Both the position numbers and the translations under genes were made by a program. This document shows, piece after piece, positions 29,158 to 38,809 of a stretch of DNA of 64,000 bases (positions are counted from its first letter, which is position 1; each line of letters opens with the position of its first letter). A model generated the notes under the pieces. That model was not told where the DNA came from. It worked only from the letters and a program-made list of their open reading frames with translations, and ran no database searches. Origin of the DNA: Bacteroidales bacterium (GTDB lineage: Bacteria; Bacteroidota; Bacteroidia; Bacteroidales; UBA10428); NCBI GenBank assembly GCA_016938235.1, contig JAFGVA010000058.1, positions 62,001 to 126,000 on the forward strand. The letters run 5' to 3'.

Positions 29158-29859
29158 TTATTTAGAGGCTTTAATTGCTCTTAATATTTCACGTTTACCC
29201 GGAGGTCCCGGTAGCCTTTCCACCTTAAAGCCTGCAGACAGTATTGCTCTCCGAACTGCACCTTTAGCACAATAAGTTGTAAGTATACCTTCATCTTCCA
29301 TTATGGAATACATTTTTTTGAAAATCCTTTCAGTCCATAATTCCGGTTGTACATTTGGTGAGAAAGCATCGAAATATACCAGGTCGAATAGCGCATCCGT
29401 TGTAAAACTATTCAAATCAGTTTTTTCTTTTTTCAGAATGAAATCAGGAGTAAGTTCTGCATTTATATTCCATTTGCAAGAGTGAATTTCTGAAAAAATA
29501 CCGCTGTCTTTAGCAGATAGTTTCAGGTGTTCAGCATAATTCAGTTTTGAAAACAATTCTTCCGAAAGAGGATAGCGTTCAATCGAATTGTAAAAAATTT
29601 TCAGTTTTTTTGTTTGCAGATAGGTTAAGATACAATTGAGTCCGGTGCCCAGGCCCATCTCAAAGATCTTTATTTCGGTTTTAGGCTTCATCTGTTTTAA
29701 TCCTGCTTCAATAAAAACATGCATCGATTCCTGAACTGCTCCATGCGTGCTGTGGTATTGTTCGTTCCATTCAGGAATAGCAAGACTTGATGAGCCGTCC
29801 TCTGTTTTTATTAGTTCAATTTTCAATACGATTCTGGTTTGTATAAAGAAATACTTCAA
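29158..29859 (-). CDS. mnmD: tRNA U34 5-methylaminomethyl-2-thiouridine methyltransferase domain protein (MnmD-like); start may be ~29826
   Basis: TEDGSSSLAIPEWNEQYHSTHGAVQESMHVFIEAGL, FEMGLGTGLNCILTYL, DLVYFDAFSPNVQPELWTERIFKKM. Confidence 0.88.
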   Translation of the reverse strand: MKYFFIQTRIVLKIELIKTEDGSSSLAIPEWNEQYHSTHGAVQESMHVFIEAGLKQMKPKTEIKIFEMGLGTGLNCILTYLQTKKLKIFYNSIERYPLSEELFSKLNYAEHLKLSAKDSGIFSEIHSCKWNINAELTPDFILKKEKTDLNSFTTDALFDLVYFDAFSPNVQPELWTERIFKKMYSIMEDEGILTTYCAKGAVRRAILSAGFKVERLPGPPGKREILRAIKASK

Positions 29860-29882
29860 CGATCTTTACAAAAGTAAGCATT

Positions 29883-30959
29883 ATGAGGGTACGCAAAATC
29901 ATTCATATCGATATGGATGCCTTTTATGCATCTATTGAGCAAAGAGACAATCCTTTGCTAAGGGGAAAGCCTGTTGCTGTCGGAGGCTCGCGAAACAGGG
30001 GAGTGGTGGCTGCTGCAAGCTACGAAGCCAGGAAGTTTGGTGTGTTTTCAGCCATGCCTTCGTTGGTTGCAAAACGTAAATGTCCAAAAATTATTTTTGT
30101 TAAACCCCGGTTCGATGTTTATCAGAAAGTTTCGGGGCAAATACAAGAAATATTTCATGAGTATACCGACCTGGTTGAACCACTTTCGCTAGACGAGGCT
30201 TTTCTGGATGTTACAGAAAACAAACCGGGAATAAAGCTTGCTACAGATATAGCCAAAGAAATAAAATTCAGGATAAAAGAAGAGACGGGCTTGACTGCAT
30301 CTGCCGGGGTCTCGTTCAATAAATTTCTGGCAAAAATTGCTTCAGATTACGACAAGCCCGATGGTTTGTATGTTATTAAACCCAAAATGGCAGAATCGTT
30401 TATTGAAAAATTACCTGTACGGAAATTTTTTGGTGTTGGAGCAGTTACTGCCGAGAAAATGCACAAAATAGGAATTGCTACCGGCAAAGATTTAAAGCAA
30501 TGGAGCCTGGACGCTCTTGTCAGAAATTTTGGTAAATCGGGACATTTCTTTTATAACATTGCCAGAGGAACAGATAATCGTCCGGTTAATCCCTCGCGAA
30601 TCAGGAAATCGATTGGAGCTGAACATACCTATGACATCGATTTGCAAGGTAAAAATGAAATTCTGGATGCCCTTGCAATAATTGGGAAAGAACTTAATAA
30701 CCGTTTATCAATTAAGCAGAGAAAAGGGAGAACGCTAACCTTAAAAGTTAAGTTCGATAATTTTGAAAAAATCACCCGGAGTAAAAGTCTTGAAGACTAT
30801 CTTTCTCCATCCAATATCAATGATATAATGCACCAACTTATCGACGAACTTGACTTTTCGAACAGAGGGGTCAGACTTCTGGGGCTCACAATTTCCAATC
30901 TTGATAAACCTTCGCATGAGGTTGTGCAACTTGAAATACCTTACGAATACAACAAGTAA
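29883..30959 (+). CDS. dinB: DNA polymerase IV
   Basis: IIHIDMDAFYASIEQRDNPLLRGKPVAVGG, EPLSLDEAFLDVTENK, ASAGVSFNKFLAKIASDYDKPDGLYVI. Confidence 0.98.
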   Translation: MRVRKIIHIDMDAFYASIEQRDNPLLRGKPVAVGGSRNRGVVAAASYEARKFGVFSAMPSLVAKRKCPKIIFVKPRFDVYQKVSGQIQEIFHEYTDLVEPLSLDEAFLDVTENKPGIKLATDIAKEIKFRIKEETGLTASAGVSFNKFLAKIASDYDKPDGLYVIKPKMAESFIEKLPVRKFFGVGAVTAEKMHKIGIATGKDLKQWSLDALVRNFGKSGHFFYNIARGTDNRPVNPSRIRKSIGAEHTYDIDLQGKNEILDALAIIGKELNNRLSIKQRKGRTLTLKVKFDNFEKITRSKSLEDYLSPSNINDIMHQLIDELDFSNRGVRLLGLTISNLDKPSHEVVQLEIPYEYNK

Positions 30960-30970
30960 CGGACTTTGTT

Positions 30971-31336
30971 TTAAAATGGCAAATCATCTTCTTCAGGCAA
31001 AGAATTATCCTGAGAAGGAGCGAAATCTGCTTCATCCATTATTGGTGGTGGGCCATCCGGTGCTGCCCCCTGGTCCTGGGTTTCAATCTTCCAGCCCTTA
31101 ACATCGGTATACCATCTGCCATTGAATTCGCGACTTTCAATATCAAAGAGAACCTTTACCATATCACCTTCTTTTACAGGGTTCTGGTCGATTTTGTCAC
31201 CCCACAGATTAAAACAAACTTTCCTGGGATATTGATCCTGCGTCTCAAGAATATATTCTTGCTTGCGCCATTGGCCATTTTTTCCGGTCCCCGATTGCTC
31301 CGGCAATAGTTGTATAATTTTTCCCTGAATTTCCAT
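30971..31336 (-). CDS. DUF3127 domain-containing protein
   Basis: Start at ATG 31336: MEIQGKIIQLLPEQSGTGKNGQWRKQEYILETQDQYPRKVCFNLWGDKI, acidic tail LPEEDDLPF. Confidence 0.88.
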   Translation of the reverse strand: MEIQGKIIQLLPEQSGTGKNGQWRKQEYILETQDQYPRKVCFNLWGDKIDQNPVKEGDMVKVLFDIESREFNGRWYTDVKGWKIETQDQGAAPDGPPPIMDEADFAPSQDNSLPEEDDLPF

Positions 31337-31439
31337 GTTGAGCTTTTTTTTCACAAAGAAAAATAAATTCACATAAATCTAAAACCATTGTTGAAAAGTA
31401 TTGAAGACTTCCTGAAAAGTTATTCAAAGAGCCGAAATC

Positions 31440-31455
31440 CTACATTTTTGTAGTT
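31440..31455 (+). promoter_or_regulatory. Palindromic element CTACATTTTTGTAGTT, copy 1, upstream of the NifX-like gene
   Basis: Inverted repeat CTACA-TTTT-TGTAG. An identical 16-mer occurs in the same gene-relative orientation upstream of modBC. Confidence 0.5.
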
Positions 31456-31591
31456 TTCTTATTTTATTCTGACATGAAGGTTTAAAATTTTTCGTCTGAT
31501 GAATTATGTAAAATGCTATTAAACAACGCTGTATTGTTTATGGTATGGCGATTGAATAAAAGAATTTACATAATTGAAAAAAAACTGAGAG

Positions 31592-31984
31592 ATGAAAGTA
31601 GTAATCCCTGTTGTTGACAATGGAACGGCAAAAGATGCTCTGGCTCCAGCTTTTCATAATTCTGATTTTGTTTGCATTTACGACTCGGAAAGCGAAAATT
31701 ACGAATGGATGAAAACTGTTGAAATTTCGGAAAAACCCGGAAATTTAAGTCTTGGTTTTAAACAAAAGGGCATTGGAACAGTAATTAGCAAAAGCATGTC
31801 GGGTATGGCCTTGTCACTTTTCAAAGCTTTGGGCTTAGAGGTTTATGAGGCTGTCAGTAATAGTGTAGCTGAAAACATATCCTTATTGGTTGAAAACAAA
31901 CTTAAACCAATTATGGCAGCGTCTGCAAGCGATTCAAGCTGTAATGGTTTATGCAGCAGTTGTTCCAGCGATACTTGCAAATAA
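31592..31984 (+). CDS. Dinitrogenase iron-molybdenum cofactor (NifX/NifB C-terminal-like) family protein with Cys-rich tail
   Basis: MKVVIPVVDNGTAKDALAPAFHNSDFVCIYD and GIGTVISKSMSGMALSLFKALGLEVYEA. C-terminus CNGLCSSCSSDTC. Confidence 0.85.
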   Translation: MKVVIPVVDNGTAKDALAPAFHNSDFVCIYDSESENYEWMKTVEISEKPGNLSLGFKQKGIGTVISKSMSGMALSLFKALGLEVYEAVSNSVAENISLLVENKLKPIMAASASDSSCNGLCSSCSSDTCK

Positions 31985-32037
31985 TATTTTTTTTTTGATG
32001 GCTTATAAGAGAATTTCTTTCGAAAAGGATTTTTTTT

Positions 32038-32110
32038 ATACTCAGTGCAACTCTGAGTCTTCTTTGTGAACCTTTGTGAAAAAATTAATCACATAAATAA
32101 ATTTTGAGAT
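32038..32110. repeat. Degenerate dispersed intergenic repeat-like sequence
   Basis: CTCAGTGCAACTCTGAGTCTTCTTTGTGAACCTTTGTGAAAAAATTAATCACA resembles a common Bacteroidota intergenic repeat (recalled, not searched). Confidence 0.25.
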
Positions 32111-32181
32111 TACCAGAGATTTTCAGACAAGCTCAGATTGAATTGTTCTGGCTTGTTTTTTTTGAGATTAGTTTTTAAGTC

Positions 32182-33279
32182 TTATACCTGAATTGAATCC
32201 AGAGCCAGTGTTTTAAACAGGCAAAAGACCTCTGCTCCGGTTTTAAGATTTAAAGCATCAGCTGCTGCCATGCTAACTTCGGCCAACAAAGGAAAACCGC
32301 AATCAACTACCACTAACACTCTGGGCTTATCGTCAATAATGTCAATTACAGAACCTTTAAGCTGGTTTCTGAAAGATGTACCGGAAATCTGGCTTTCTGC
32401 CAGTACAATATCTGAAGTTTTAAGAAATACTTTCACCTTGTCGCCTATCTCGTATTTGTTGCGCTTAGGTTCAAACAGAATTTTAACTTTTTGTTCCTTG
32501 CCTAAACCGTTTAATACAATAATACCATCCGTTTCATTTATTTCTTTCACTTCAAGGCTGAGGGTATTTAATGCATCAGTTGCCGGTAAAACTTTAAAAA
32601 GAGCCTGATTTTTTATTAGGTCATTGTAATCGCCATGACTGATGACCAATCCCTTGTTAATCAGACAAATATCAGATGTAAGTTTCAGAATATCAGGCAT
32701 ATCGTGACTAACTACTAGCACCGGGATATCTAATCTTTTGGCAATTTTAGATATAAATGGTATGATTTGTTTGCGAAGTTTCTGATCCAATGCGCTGAAT
32801 GGCTCATCGAGCAGAAGTACTTCCGGAGCTGCAAGTAAAGCCCTGCCCAGCGCTACACGCTGACGCTGACCGCCGGAAAGCTCATCAGGGAATTTATTCA
32901 GTAGATGGTCAATCTCAAACATTTGAACCACACCTTCAAAATCAATGCTGCTTTTTCTTCCCTTTAAAAACCTTGTTCCATAAAGCAGGTTTTTTTTCAC
33001 TGTAAAATGAGGGAATAATCTTCCCTCCTGAAAGACATACCCAACATGTCTTTTGTTGGTTGCCAGGTTAACTTTTTGTTTTGAAGAAAACAGAATGGTA
33101 TCTGAGGATACTATTTCGCCCGTGTCGGGCATAATTACACCGCTGATACATTGTAAAAGCGTGGTCTTGCCTGCACCGCTATGACCAAAAATTCCGGTTA
33201 TCCCCGATTCAAACTTTTCATTAATTCTGAAAGTAAAACCAGGTCGGGTAAGGGTAATATTTATGGTAATCTGACTCAT
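32182..33279 (-). CDS. modC: Molybdate ABC transporter ATP-binding protein with C-terminal molybdate-binding (Mop/TOBE) domain
   Basis: GIFGHSGAGKTTLLQCISG, LSGGQRQRVALGRALL, C-terminal GTSFRNQLKGSVIDIIDD...AAADALNLKTGAEVFCLFKTLAL. Confidence 0.94.
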   Translation of the reverse strand: MSQITINITLTRPGFTFRINEKFESGITGIFGHSGAGKTTLLQCISGVIMPDTGEIVSSDTILFSSKQKVNLATNKRHVGYVFQEGRLFPHFTVKKNLLYGTRFLKGRKSSIDFEGVVQMFEIDHLLNKFPDELSGGQRQRVALGRALLAAPEVLLLDEPFSALDQKLRKQIIPFISKIAKRLDIPVLVVSHDMPDILKLTSDICLINKGLVISHGDYNDLIKNQALFKVLPATDALNTLSLEVKEINETDGIIVLNGLGKEQKVKILFEPKRNKYEIGDKVKVFLKTSDIVLAESQISGTSFRNQLKGSVIDIIDDKPRVLVVVDCGFPLLAEVSMAAADALNLKTGAEVFCLFKTLALDSIQV

Positions 33280-33998
33280 TCAGCGTTTTGATATCCAATT
33301 TTTTTCTTACTGAGTTTCGATTTCTTCTTATTCCTGTAGAAATATTCTGAAGCAACAATAGCCGCAAAAGAAATTATTACTGAGATCGCTACAAGAGCAA
33401 AGGTTTCAGTTTCTTTTCCCGGCACCTGCATTTTCGAAAAAATAGCCAATGGCAAAGTTCTGGTTTCACCCTGGATATTCCCGGCAAAAGTTATTGTGGC
33501 GCCAAATTCTCCCAGACTTCGTGCAAAAGCCAAAACAAAACCGCCTAATATTCCCGGCCAGGCAAGTGGTAAGGTTATTAAAATGAAAGTTTTAAACCAA
33601 GATGCTCCCAGGGTTCTGGAGGCTTGTTCAAGATTGGGATCTACCATTTCCATAGAAACTTTTACCGAGCGGATTATTAGTGGAAATGATACAACAATAG
33701 CGGCAATTACTGCGGCAGAAAATGAAAAAGCAATGCGAATACCAAAAACACTAAACAGCCACTTACCAATTATACCGTTTGTGCCCAGTATTAACAGCAA
33801 CAAATATCCGGTTGTAACCGGAGGCATGACCATGGGCAGATGAATTATTGCTTCAAGAATTACTTTTCCTCTGAATTGTTTCCTGGCCAGAACATAACCC
33901 AGCAGAATAGCAACAGGCAAAGCAATTGCTGAGGTGTAAAGTGCCACCTTAAGCGAAAGCCAGACTGCCTGGTAATCTATTGCAAGGTTTCTAATCAT
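33276..33998 (-). CDS. modB: Molybdate ABC transporter permease
   Basis: LPMVMPPVTTGYLLLLILG, ASRTLGASWFKTFILITLPLAWPGILGGFVLAFARSLGEFGATITFAGN. 4-nt overlap with modC. Confidence 0.95.
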   Translation of the reverse strand: MIRNLAIDYQAVWLSLKVALYTSAIALPVAILLGYVLARKQFRGKVILEAIIHLPMVMPPVTTGYLLLLILGTNGIIGKWLFSVFGIRIAFSFSAAVIAAIVVSFPLIIRSVKVSMEMVDPNLEQASRTLGASWFKTFILITLPLAWPGILGGFVLAFARSLGEFGATITFAGNIQGETRTLPLAIFSKMQVPGKETETFALVAISVIISFAAIVASEYFYRNKKKSKLSKKKIGYQNAE

Positions 33999-34141
33999 AC
34001 CGGAAAAATAATTTGCACTGTCTAAGTTAACAATGATAAAATAACTCTTTAGAAAATAATATCAGATAGTGTGCCAACCTATAAACAGGAAAGGCAAAAA
34101 TCAGTAAATCAGGAATATATGATTTTTATGAAATTTAAGGA

Positions 34142-34157
34142 ACTACAAAAATGTAGT
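34142..34157 (-). promoter_or_regulatory. Palindromic element CTACATTTTTGTAGTT, copy 2, upstream of modBC
   Basis: ACTACA-AAAA-TGTAGT on the plus strand. Its reverse complement shares 16 nt with 31440-31455, at similar distance (~140 nt) from the start codon. Confidence 0.5.
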
Positions 34158-34314
34158 ATGATATAGTGTTAAAAACTTAAATGTCAGCTATACATAAATT
34201 GGTTTATTCTATTGTGGTTATTTATTTCTTTTTGAATTAGAGCTCAAAACAAAGAAAAAAATGTCGCCAGAAATTATAATTTAGCTAAAACCTTATCAAA
34301 AAAGAATAAATGTT

Positions 34315-34806
34315 ATGAGCCATAAAATTATAAATCCCTTTGCTGTTTTAGATCGTGGAGAACGTTATAATTGCTTTGGTTGTTCTCCCAACAATGCCTT
34401 AGGTCTGCAACTGCATTTTCAAGATTGTGGAGAGAACGAAATTGAATCGTTCTGGCAACCCCAGAAGCATTTAGAAGGCTTTTTTAATGTTTTGCATGGT
34501 GGCATACAAGCTACCTTGCACGATGAGGTTGCAGGCTGGATAGTTTTTACAAAATGTAAAACCTCGGGAGTTACACAAAATTTGAATGTAAAATATTTGA
34601 AGCCTGTATTTATTAATGGTCCAAAAATAAGGATAGCGGGTAAACTCATTGAGATTAAGGATAAAACTGCAATTATAAAAACCGGAATCTACAACTCAGA
34701 AGGGCAATTGTGTTCCGAGGGAGAAGTTGAATATTTTGTTTTTCCTGAAGCAGTTGCAAAGAAAAGACACTTTTATCCGGGAGTTGAAGCGTTTTATGAG
34801 GGTTGA
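34315..34806 (+). CDS. PaaI-family (hotdog) thioesterase
   Basis: CFGCSPNNALGLQLHF, FNVLHGGIQATLHDEVAGWIVF, NVKYLKPVFINGPKIRIAGKL. Confidence 0.88.
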   Translation: MSHKIINPFAVLDRGERYNCFGCSPNNALGLQLHFQDCGENEIESFWQPQKHLEGFFNVLHGGIQATLHDEVAGWIVFTKCKTSGVTQNLNVKYLKPVFINGPKIRIAGKLIEIKDKTAIIKTGIYNSEGQLCSEGEVEYFVFPEAVAKKRHFYPGVEAFYEG

Positions 34807-34924
34807 TAATTTTCTTTTACAAAGATTGGATTGTCTTGATTTGTTCTGGAATATACCCCGAATCCGCTCGATATTTCTCTAAATTCAGCGGAGTCGGGAA
34901 CTATAATTCATTAAAAAACAAGTT

Positions 34925-36652
34925 TTATTTTATCTCAACTAAAACTTCTTTTTCGGTAACGCCATTTTCATTAAAAGCTTCAATCGTGAAATAATATCCT
35001 AATCCGGAGTTTAAACTATTTATTGTAAGTGAGGTATCTCCATAAACAGTATAATTCAGGTAGAGTTTATCTTGGTCAGTTCCGTAGCAGATATTATATC
35101 CTGTTGCATTTTCAGATTTGCTCCAGTTTAGTTGAACACTTCTGCCATCCTCCCCATTACGCTTCGCTTCCAGGGTTTTTATTTTTCCTGGAAGTTCACC
35201 TTTGCCATTTCCGAAAACACGGAAACCACTCAATGCAAAATTTCCATCCGGGACTTCAATGTTAGTAAGCTTTAGATATCGGCAAGTAATCATTTCATCA
35301 AGCTGGGTATAATCGTGTGTATTATCCAGATTGTGACTTGATTTATCAACAAGCATTTTCCAGTCAGCCTTGTTGTCTGAATATTCAACGGTATACCTGT
35401 GTTTTAGTTCTTCCTGCCTGTCAAAGAGATTGGTGTTGTGTTCGGCAAAGTTAACCTGAAGGGCATAAACGTCTACGGGTTTTTCCAAATCAAGGATTGC
35501 AAATTCTCCACTGTCTCCGCTTGCTGCAGCCCAATAAGTTCTGATATTTTCGTCGGTAATATTGCAAGCTGGTAAAGCGTCAATGGAGGAGGAAACTTCA
35601 ATTTTTTTCTGATAGGAAAGAAGCATCCAACCCGGGAAAATATTCTTGAAGTTGTTTATTTTTTGCTGTGGCATTATAATAGGGTAATCACCAAATTTTG
35701 TTTCAGCATGCATGTTTCCTTCTGCGTCAAAAAACAAGGGATATAGTCCTAAGCGGCGTTCGAACATATGTTTTTGCGAAATAGTGATTGTGCCAATGTG
35801 CCACCAGTTTCCATTTTTATCTTTAAAAGTACTTCCATGTCCTGCACCCGCAGCAAAACCTTCTGGTTTATAGGCAAAGGGATTGTGCTGCTGAATGTTA
35901 AATGGTCCCAAAGGATTTTCAGAAACATAAACGCCATCGGAGTAGCTTTTAAATTCAGTTCCCGGGCCGGCGTACTGCAGATAATATTTTCCGTTTTGCT
36001 TATTCATCCAGGCACCTTCAATCCAGGGTTTTTGATTTACAAGAGTATTGTAGTCACCTGGTACTTCCCAACCACATTCTTCAGGATTTTGGTGTTTTAG
36101 CTCAACGGGCTTAGTCATAAATGAGAAATTGTTATTATAATCCACCTCAACACCATAGATTGGATTTTGGTTAGAGCAACCCCAATACAGATAAAGCTTA
36201 TTGTCATCATCGAGAAAGAATGCCGGATCCCAAACAGGCATTTCAAGCTCCGGAACGGCGACTTGCCATTTGCCACTTAAAGGGTTAGCACTTTTATAGA
36301 TGGTGCTCAAATCGTTTGATGAGGCCAGGAAAAATAAGGTGTCACCCAAAGCTATTACGGTTGGGGCATATTCTTCAACAGGAATTTGTTCAGTCTGGAT
36401 AAAGTTCCATTCCATCAGATCGTGAGAATACCAATAGCCCCCCGATTTAGAGGCAAACAAGAAATATTTATCCTGAAATAAAAAAACTGTTGGATCTGCA
36501 GCTTCTCTTCTCGAGGGTTCATCGAGGCAAAACCTGTAGCTGATATTTAGCGGATTGCAAAATGTTTTGATGTCTGTATTTGTTACTTCGGATTTTGGCT
36601 GGCAACTAACCAGAAAGTAAACCAATAAGGCTAAAATTTCTGTATGTTTCAT
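34925..36652 (-). CDS. Glycoside hydrolase family 43-like lipoprotein with F5/8-type (discoidin) and fibronectin III-like modules
   Basis: READPTVFLFQDKYFLFASKSGGYWYSHDLMEW, WDPAFFLDDDNKLYLYWG, EGAWMNKQNGKYYLQYAGPGTEFKSYSDGVYVS. Confidence 0.87.
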   Translation of the reverse strand: MKHTEILALLVYFLVSCQPKSEVTNTDIKTFCNPLNISYRFCLDEPSRREAADPTVFLFQDKYFLFASKSGGYWYSHDLMEWNFIQTEQIPVEEYAPTVIALGDTLFFLASSNDLSTIYKSANPLSGKWQVAVPELEMPVWDPAFFLDDDNKLYLYWGCSNQNPIYGVEVDYNNNFSFMTKPVELKHQNPEECGWEVPGDYNTLVNQKPWIEGAWMNKQNGKYYLQYAGPGTEFKSYSDGVYVSENPLGPFNIQQHNPFAYKPEGFAAGAGHGSTFKDKNGNWWHIGTITISQKHMFERRLGLYPLFFDAEGNMHAETKFGDYPIIMPQQKINNFKNIFPGWMLLSYQKKIEVSSSIDALPACNITDENIRTYWAAASGDSGEFAILDLEKPVDVYALQVNFAEHNTNLFDRQEELKHRYTVEYSDNKADWKMLVDKSSHNLDNTHDYTQLDEMITCRYLKLTNIEVPDGNFALSGFRVFGNGKGELPGKIKTLEAKRNGEDGRSVQLNWSKSENATGYNICYGTDQDKLYLNYTVYGDTSLTINSLNSGLGYYFTIEAFNENGVTEKEVLVEIK

Positions 36653-36682
36653 CTTATAAAAATTTTTAAGTATTATAAGTTA

Positions 36683-37933
36683 TTAATGTTTTATTCCCAA
36701 AGCATTGCAATAGCCTTCATTCGGATAACAATTTTCAAACTTACTGTTTTCTACAAATTGGTTTAACACTTTGATTATTTCTTCTGGTTTTATGCCATCC
36801 AGGCTATCTTTCAGAGCCCTTATATTGCCGAAAGTTGTTCTGTCACTCTCGGCATATTGCACAAAACTATCATAAGCTTCGGGTTTATTAAAATTCATAG
36901 GGCCGCGGGTGTTGTCCATTTTTTTGTAAGGCCAGAATGTCCAATGTATGTTATTTGAGTCTAAGAGTTCTCTGAAAGCTTTCACCCATTCATCATCATT
37001 TTCACCACTTTCTCCCATTAGAATCGGGACATTGTGTTCATCCCTGAAATCGATATATTGTTGAATTTCGTTTTGAACCGGAGGCATCCAGTATTTGTGG
37101 AAAGTATAGGCTAAATTCTTGTCGAAGGGTTCAGTAAAAACCGAGAAATCTGTTTCCCAAACCGCACCGCCAATAAATACAATGTGATTTTTATCAACTT
37201 CCCTGATTGCTGCAGTAATTCTTTTGTACAAAGGCTCCAGGCTGGGTTTCAGACTATCTTTATCGAAATAATGCGGAATAGGTTCATTCAATAAATTATA
37301 ACCGATAACTGTGGTATCCTTGGCATATCTTTCCGCAATTTCCTGCCAGACTTGGCATGTTATTTCTTTCATACCTTCATCGACCATCAGCCAGGGGTAT
37401 CCATCGCTGTTATCAATATTGTCGCCGGTTTGTCCGCCCGGAGCTCCGTGCATATCCATGAGAACATAAATATTGTTTTTGGCGCACCAGGTTATAGCGC
37501 TGTCTAAATATTTGTAGCCATGAATATCTCTGCCCAGGAAATCGTCGTGCGTTAACAGGCGATAATCGAAAGGCAGACGAACAATATTTACTCCCGATTC
37601 TGAAAGCCATTTTATATCGGGCTCCGTAATGTAGTTATCAAGGAAAGAATCCCAGAAAGCAGTGGTAGCGCTATTACCAATTAATTCGCGTATGGCCTGG
37701 TCTATTTTGTTTGGTGAGTTACACTTACGAAGTTTGAACATATAACCTTCGGGTAACAACCAGTTCCCCAGGTTTACACCGGTTAGGTGCAGCAGTTCAC
37801 CTTCTGCAGAATAAATATTTTCGCCGTCAACAAAGGCATATTTCTTTTCATTTTGCACGCAGGATATGAATGCCAGAATCATAAGAGGGAGTAACCATTT
37901 TATTAGTTTCATAGAAATTGAATTTTTACTCAA
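36683..37933 (-). CDS. Glycoside hydrolase family 5 (cellulase-like) lipoprotein
   Basis: GVNLGNWLLPEGYMF, WLSESGVNIVRLPFDYRLL, YVLMDMHGAPGGQTGDN, IGYNLLNEPIP, ILMGESGEN. Confidence 0.92.
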   Translation of the reverse strand: MSKNSISMKLIKWLLPLMILAFISCVQNEKKYAFVDGENIYSAEGELLHLTGVNLGNWLLPEGYMFKLRKCNSPNKIDQAIRELIGNSATTAFWDSFLDNYITEPDIKWLSESGVNIVRLPFDYRLLTHDDFLGRDIHGYKYLDSAITWCAKNNIYVLMDMHGAPGGQTGDNIDNSDGYPWLMVDEGMKEITCQVWQEIAERYAKDTTVIGYNLLNEPIPHYFDKDSLKPSLEPLYKRITAAIREVDKNHIVFIGGAVWETDFSVFTEPFDKNLAYTFHKYWMPPVQNEIQQYIDFRDEHNVPILMGESGENDDEWVKAFRELLDSNNIHWTFWPYKKMDNTRGPMNFNKPEAYDSFVQYAESDRTTFGNIRALKDSLDGIKPEEIIKVLNQFVENSKFENCYPNEGYCNALGIKH

Positions 37934-38056
37934 TTAAGAACTTGGTTTAATACCAATTTACAAATTTATGCTTTTATTGATGGTATTGGGTATTCCAATT
38001 TGTAATTCAGCAAGAAAGAATAGGAGAAAAAAAAACAAGAAATTATTATTCAGCAG

Positions 38057-38809
38057 CTAATTCTCAAGCCAAAGTTTAAACTTCTGCACCCTTTCCCGAC
38101 TTACAATCAATTCTTCTGGTGAATGATGTTCAAGCTTAATTTCTAATCGGCTATTTGAATAACTCAGAATATCTTTAATAGCTGAGAATGCAACAATATG
38201 TTTCCTGCTAATTCTGAAAAACCTTGAAGGATCGAGTAATTCTTCCAGTTGGTCGAGGGTATAATTCACAGCATAATCATGTCCTTGCTTATTTTGCAGG
38301 AAAACAGCTTTTTCCATGCTGTAAAAACACTGGATATCATCGGAAGTAAAAATTTTAAGGCGTTCACCTACCTTAATAACAAACTTATTTTTGTATTTGT
38401 TTGAAAGTTGGTTTAGCAGGTTCTCAAAAAGTGCCGGCGGATATTCTTTGGTCTTTGACTTTTCAGAAAATTTATCGATTGCGCATTGCAATTCGTCCTG
38501 ATCGATTGGTTTGAGCAGGTAATCGATGCTGTTTAACTTGAATGCTTTTAAAGCGTATTCGTCATAGGCAGTGGTGAAGATAATCGGAGCGGTAATTTGT
38601 GCTTGTTCAAAAATTTCGAAACTAAGCCCGTCAGATAATTGAATATCCATAAAAATAAGATCGGGCTGAGCATTATGCATAAACCAGTCTACTGCATTTT
38701 TTACTGACTGTATAACTTCTACAATTTCAGCTTCATTACTCGATTGAACAACTAATTTCTGTAACCGTTCAGCCGCTACTTTTTCATCTTCAATTATCAG
38801 GCATTTCAT
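38057..38809 (-). CDS. LytTR-family DNA-binding response regulator
   Basis: Receiver domain PDLIFMDIQLSDGLSFEIFE...FTTAYDEYALKAFKLNSIDYLLKPID and LytTR domain FRISRKHIVAFSAIKDI. Confidence 0.95.
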   Translation of the reverse strand: MKCLIIEDEKVAAERLQKLVVQSSNEAEIVEVIQSVKNAVDWFMHNAQPDLIFMDIQLSDGLSFEIFEQAQITAPIIFTTAYDEYALKAFKLNSIDYLLKPIDQDELQCAIDKFSEKSKTKEYPPALFENLLNQLSNKYKNKFVIKVGERLKIFTSDDIQCFYSMEKAVFLQNKQGHDYAVNYTLDQLEELLDPSRFFRISRKHIVAFSAIKDILSYSNSRLEIKLEHHSPEELIVSRERVQKFKLWLEN

